In this document: positions 5,264 through 7,196 of the stretch, one piece after another
How positions within the stretch are numbered: position 1 is the stretch's first letter
How the letters are laid out: the number at the start of each line of letters is the position of its first letter
Assembly: GCA_030670605.1 (NCBI GenBank)
Contig: DAOVBK010000074.1
Location: 1 to 7,196, forward strand
Length of the DNA: 7,196 nt
Direction: 5' to 3'
Origin: Candidatus Stahliibacteriota bacterium
GTDB lineage: Bacteria; Hydrothermota; Tepidihabitantia; SM23-42
The notes under the pieces: generated by a model
What the model was told of the DNA's origin: nothing
Seen by the model: only the letters and a program-made list of their open reading frames with translations
Database searches by the model: none
Translations under genes and position numbers: made by a program

Positions 5264-6022
5264 ATGCTCAAGAAAACACTTGTCTTTTCGTTCTTACTGC
5301 TCCTCATCGCTGGCTTTACATCATGCAGCAGCGACGAGGTTGATGTGGATGAACTACGCCAGGCAGAAAACCTTATCGTTGGTCTTAATATGACACGGAT
5401 GATGGCTGCTGACGCAGGTGAAGGCGGAAACAAATCCCCACAAATGCTTGCACCGCCATTTGGCTGGACAGGACCTTTTACCTTTGATCTGCCTGAAGGC
5501 GATGATTCACTGTACTACCAATTTGCGTGGAAGTTTCCATTGGACAGCATGGGTATCACTATTGACTCACTGCTCTACCTTATCATGTTCACGCCAGATA
5601 TCTGGGACCCGCAGTATCAAGATAGCATCCCGACAGGGATGGATGCGTGGTTGATCGGTGAGACACGTGCCCTCATATACTTCCATAACATTGTCACGAT
5701 TCCCGACACAGCTCATGTACTCGGTTCCTTGAAGTGGAACTGGGAAGAAACATGGTATGCATACGATTTTGATGTAAGTACGTTAACAGAATGGGCTGAA
5801 ATTGATATTGCGACATCATCGAACATCGGTCTTTCAGCGCAGTTCCGCTTTGACGATGATGGCGCAGGTTCTACTGACGACAACTGGGCAGCATGGCATA
5901 ACACAACTTTTGTCAGATATGAATTCTTTGCTGACCCCGATGCTAATGGGTATGACGGATACTACACGCTATTGAGCGAGGCGTGGAAGGTCAGGCATTA
6001 CTTCGTACTTGTGGACGATTAA
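5264..6022 (+). CDS. Predicted lipoprotein of unknown function
   Basis: A 252-residue protein with a lipoprotein-type signal: MLKK, a hydrophobic core to about residue 16, then GFTSC with the likely lipidated cysteine at 21, followed by SSDEVDVDE. The residue at -3 is F rather than L, so the lipobox is slightly off consensus. The mature part is acidic and rich in W, Y, F and D, with patches such as LAPPFGWTGPFTFDLPEG, and shows no catalytic motif that I recognise. Alternating polar and aromatic stretches suggest a beta-rich fold. The start is fixed by GGAGG 4 bases upstream and by the consensus promoter. It is transcribed alone, divergently from the ABC operon leader, and ends before a terminator hairpin. 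It likely sits on the periplasmic face of the inner or outer membrane. Confidence 0.88.
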   Translation: MLKKTLVFSFLLLLIAGFTSCSSDEVDVDELRQAENLIVGLNMTRMMAADAGEGGNKSPQMLAPPFGWTGPFTFDLPEGDDSLYYQFAWKFPLDSMGITIDSLLYLIMFTPDIWDPQYQDSIPTGMDAWLIGETRALIYFHNIVTIPDTAHVLGSLKWNWEETWYAYDFDVSTLTEWAEIDIATSSNIGLSAQFRFDDDGAGSTDDNWAAWHNTTFVRYEFFADPDANGYDGYYTLLSEAWKVRHYFVLVDD

Positions 6023-6042
6023 AGAATTTTACATACATACAC

Positions 6043-6062
6043 ACCTACCTACCTACCTACCT
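6043..6062 (+). repeat. ACCT tetranucleotide tandem repeat
   Basis: Five exact copies of ACCT in a row, preceded by an imperfect run of ACAT units from about 6031. The run lies between the lipoprotein stop codon and its terminator hairpin, starting 20 bp after the stop. It is outside the coding frame, so copy-number change would not alter the protein. Confidence 0.9.
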
Positions 6063-6063
6063 C

Positions 6064-6093
6064 AGGGGGAGCCTAGCTCCCCCTTAATCTTTC
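6064..6093 (+). terminator. Terminator of the lipoprotein gene
   Basis: AGGGGGAGC (6064-6072), loop CTA, GCTCCCCCT (6076-6084): a perfect 9-bp, GC-rich stem 41 bp past the stop codon. It is followed by TAATCTTTC, only a modest U-tract, so termination may be partial. Confidence 0.7.
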
Positions 6094-6345
6094 AAACTCT
6101 AAATACGTATTCGTTCATCGTGAATCGTATTCGTATGATAATCCTCTCACGAGCACGAAATACTAAACCCCAAGCAAGTTCCAAGCCCCAAATCACAAAA
6201 TAAAACACCCCCACCTTTATCCTCCCCCTCCATAGAGGGAGGAAACATAGTTAATACTATGATTTTTTTGGAATTGTGGCTTTGGACTTCATTTGGCTTT
6301 TGACATTTGTAACTTGGAATTTCCTTAGAGTTTGGGGTTTAGAGT
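6091..6345. repeat. Non-coding patchwork of degenerate short repeats
   Basis: No convincing gene is present here. A 9-bp direct repeat, CGTATTCGT, occurs at 6106 and 6126 around a GTGAATCGT-type segment. From about 6160 to 6200 the plus strand carries CCAAG/CCCCAAA-type units after ACGAAATACTAAACC. From 6345 back to about 6270 the minus strand carries a similar series, including CTCTAAACTCTAAACCCC and further TTCCAA-type units. The two blocks thus form a loose inverted pair around the hairpin region at 6220-6261. Such degenerate intergenic strings are common in some candidate-phylum genomes, as far as I recall. Confidence 0.6.
6220..6269 (+). terminator. Terminator-like tandem hairpins
   Basis: The first hairpin pairs TCCTCCCCCTC (6220-6230) with GAGGGAGGA (6235-6243), with two bases bulged and a CATA loop. 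The second pairs CATAGT (6246-6251) with ACTATG (6256-6261) and is followed by A and seven T (6263-6269). The T-run gives plus-strand polarity. It may back up the lipoprotein terminator, or belong to a dispersed intergenic repeat. The second stem is short and AT-rich, so the call is tentative. Confidence 0.35.
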
Positions 6346-7196
6346 TTAGAGTTTGAAGGGAATATTCCCTTTCAATTTCCCCTTTCCCATTTTCTTGAGC
6401 AGATCACGCGTGTAGAAGAACTGTTTCAACAGCTGGTTTACATCTCTGACTGTTGTGCCGCTCCCTGCGGCGATGCGCCGTTTCCTGAAGCCATCAATGA
6501 TATGTGGCTTGAGCCGCTCTTTTTGTGTCATCGAATTGATCATTGCTTCCACCTTGCGAAGCTCATCCTCATCAACATCACTTTCTTTGACACCGGGTAT
6601 CATTGCAGCAAGTTTTCCAAGTGAGCCCATTTTCTTAACCGCCCTCATCTGCTCAAGAAAATCTTCGAAATTCAAATCACCATCAACGACTTTCTGACGT
6701 AACTTTTGCTGGTCAATCTCCTGTTCTATGCCCTTTACCCGGTCAACAAGCGTTGCCAAATCACCCATCCCGAGGATACGCTGTGCGACACGGTCTGGAT
6801 AGAATTGCTCTATACCATCAAGATTCTCACTCGTTCCGACGAACAGTATCGGCACATCAGCCGCCCATCGAATCGACAATGCCGCACCACCACGTGCATC
6901 ACCATCCATTTTTGTTAGAACTGCGCCGTCCACACCGATTTTCTCATTGAATGCTACTGCCTGGTTGACCGCATCCTGCCCGCTCATGCCGTCCGCCACG
7001 AGTATTGTGTAATCCGGCGTAACAGCGCGATTAATCTCCTTCAGCTCATCAATCAAATCCTCTTCAATATGTAACCGTCCTGCCGTATCAATGATCACGA
7101 AACCATGGCCTTGTGTCTCGGCAATCTCACGTGCGTGTGCGACTGTCGCCACCGCGCTGTTTTCACGAAGAGTACAAACAGCAACGTCTGCCCGTT
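6346..7196 (-). CDS. ffh: Signal recognition particle protein Ffh, SRP54 GTPase (C-terminal part; start outside window)
   Basis: About 283 codons of the C-terminal part are present; a complete Ffh has about 440-450 residues. Ffh binds 4.5S RNA and hydrophobic signal sequences of nascent membrane and secreted proteins and docks them on FtsY by reciprocal GTP hydrolysis. Visible GTPase motifs are VIIDTAGRLH (near 7095-7066) and LTKMDGDARGGAALS (near 6918-6875), followed by the FVGTSENLDGIEQFYPDR linker segment. The M domain contains LNFEDFLEQM, KMGSLGKLAAMIPG and the RNA-binding helices with MTQKERLKPHIIDGFRKRR and GSGTTVRDVNQLLKQF. The reading frame is open through the right edge, so any start inside the window (for example a GTG at 7152) is internal. 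The C-terminus (GKGKLKGNIPFKL) is short, without a long methionine-rich tail. It ends in TAA inside a repeat-like string. Confidence 0.97.
   Translation of the reverse strand, partial: RADVAVCTLRENSAVATVAHAREIAETQGHGFVIIDTAGRLHIEEDLIDELKEINRAVTPDYTILVADGMSGQDAVNQAVAFNEKIGVDGAVLTKMDGDARGGAALSIRWAADVPILFVGTSENLDGIEQFYPDRVAQRILGMGDLATLVDRVKGIEQEIDQQKLRQKVVDGDLNFEDFLEQMRAVKKMGSLGKLAAMIPGVKESDVDEDELRKVEAMINSMTQKERLKPHIIDGFRKRRIAAGSGTTVRDVNQLLKQFFYTRDLLKKMGKGKLKGNIPFKL
6353..6374. repeat. Near-palindrome at the end of ffh
   Basis: AAGGGAATATTCCCTT (6356-6371) is a perfect 16-bp palindrome, and flanking TTGAA and TTCAA extend it with one base out of register. It lies within the last codons of ffh (KGNIPF), just before the stop. 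It could form a transcript-end hairpin on the minus strand, but no U-tract follows. Confidence 0.5.

Overview
The window looks like chromosomal DNA of an uncultured bacterium. Shine-Dalgarno sites of the AGGAGG type, a bacterial Ffh, a lipoprotein signal and sigma70-like promoters all point to Bacteria. The intergenic DNA near the right end is a patchwork of degenerate short repeats of a kind I associate with candidate-phylum genomes such as WOR-3 and its relatives. That placement is an impression, not a demonstration. Five promoters can be read directly: four share the -35 box TTGACA with TATAAT or TATGAT, the fifth has TATACT, and all have a 16-bp spacer. Two of them place the start codon at or within about one base of the predicted transcription start, so leaderless mRNAs seem to occur here.

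Layout from left to right: (1) Positions 1-639, minus strand: a short polysaccharide-export (OPX/Wza-like) protein, followed by the GTG start of a chain-length-determinant (Wzz-like) protein that runs off the left edge. (2) 683-1420, minus: a kanamycin-nucleotidyltransferase-like gene interrupted by an in-frame TAG at codon 12 and lacking a catalytic acidic residue; it is probably a pseudogene. A perfect 36-bp palindrome lies upstream. (3) 1572-3117, minus: a sodium:solute symporter and, overlapping its start, a 39-codon membrane protein that looks like a symporter small accessory subunit, behind their own promoter. (4) 3191-4742, minus: an ABC-2 exporter permease and its ATPase with overlapping ends. 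(5) 4743-5189, minus: an unusual leader for that ABC operon, made of a consensus promoter, a strong RBS, a 22-codon ORF, an intrinsic terminator, then about 200 nt that fold on paper into a multibranched RNA with two flanking strong hairpins. (6) 5206-6084, plus: a divergently transcribed lipoprotein of unknown function with a consensus promoter and terminator. (7) About 6091-6345: repeat-rich non-coding DNA. (8) 6346-7196, minus: the C-terminal part of Ffh, the SRP GTPase.

The most interesting part is the ABC operon leader. No other good promoter is visible closer to the ATPase, so the layout suggests that transcription starts at the divergent promoter, passes a short translated ORF, and either stops at the terminator or reads on through a folded RNA into an export pump. 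This resembles attenuation control of drug-type transporters, but the sequence matches no riboswitch or attenuator class that I recognise.
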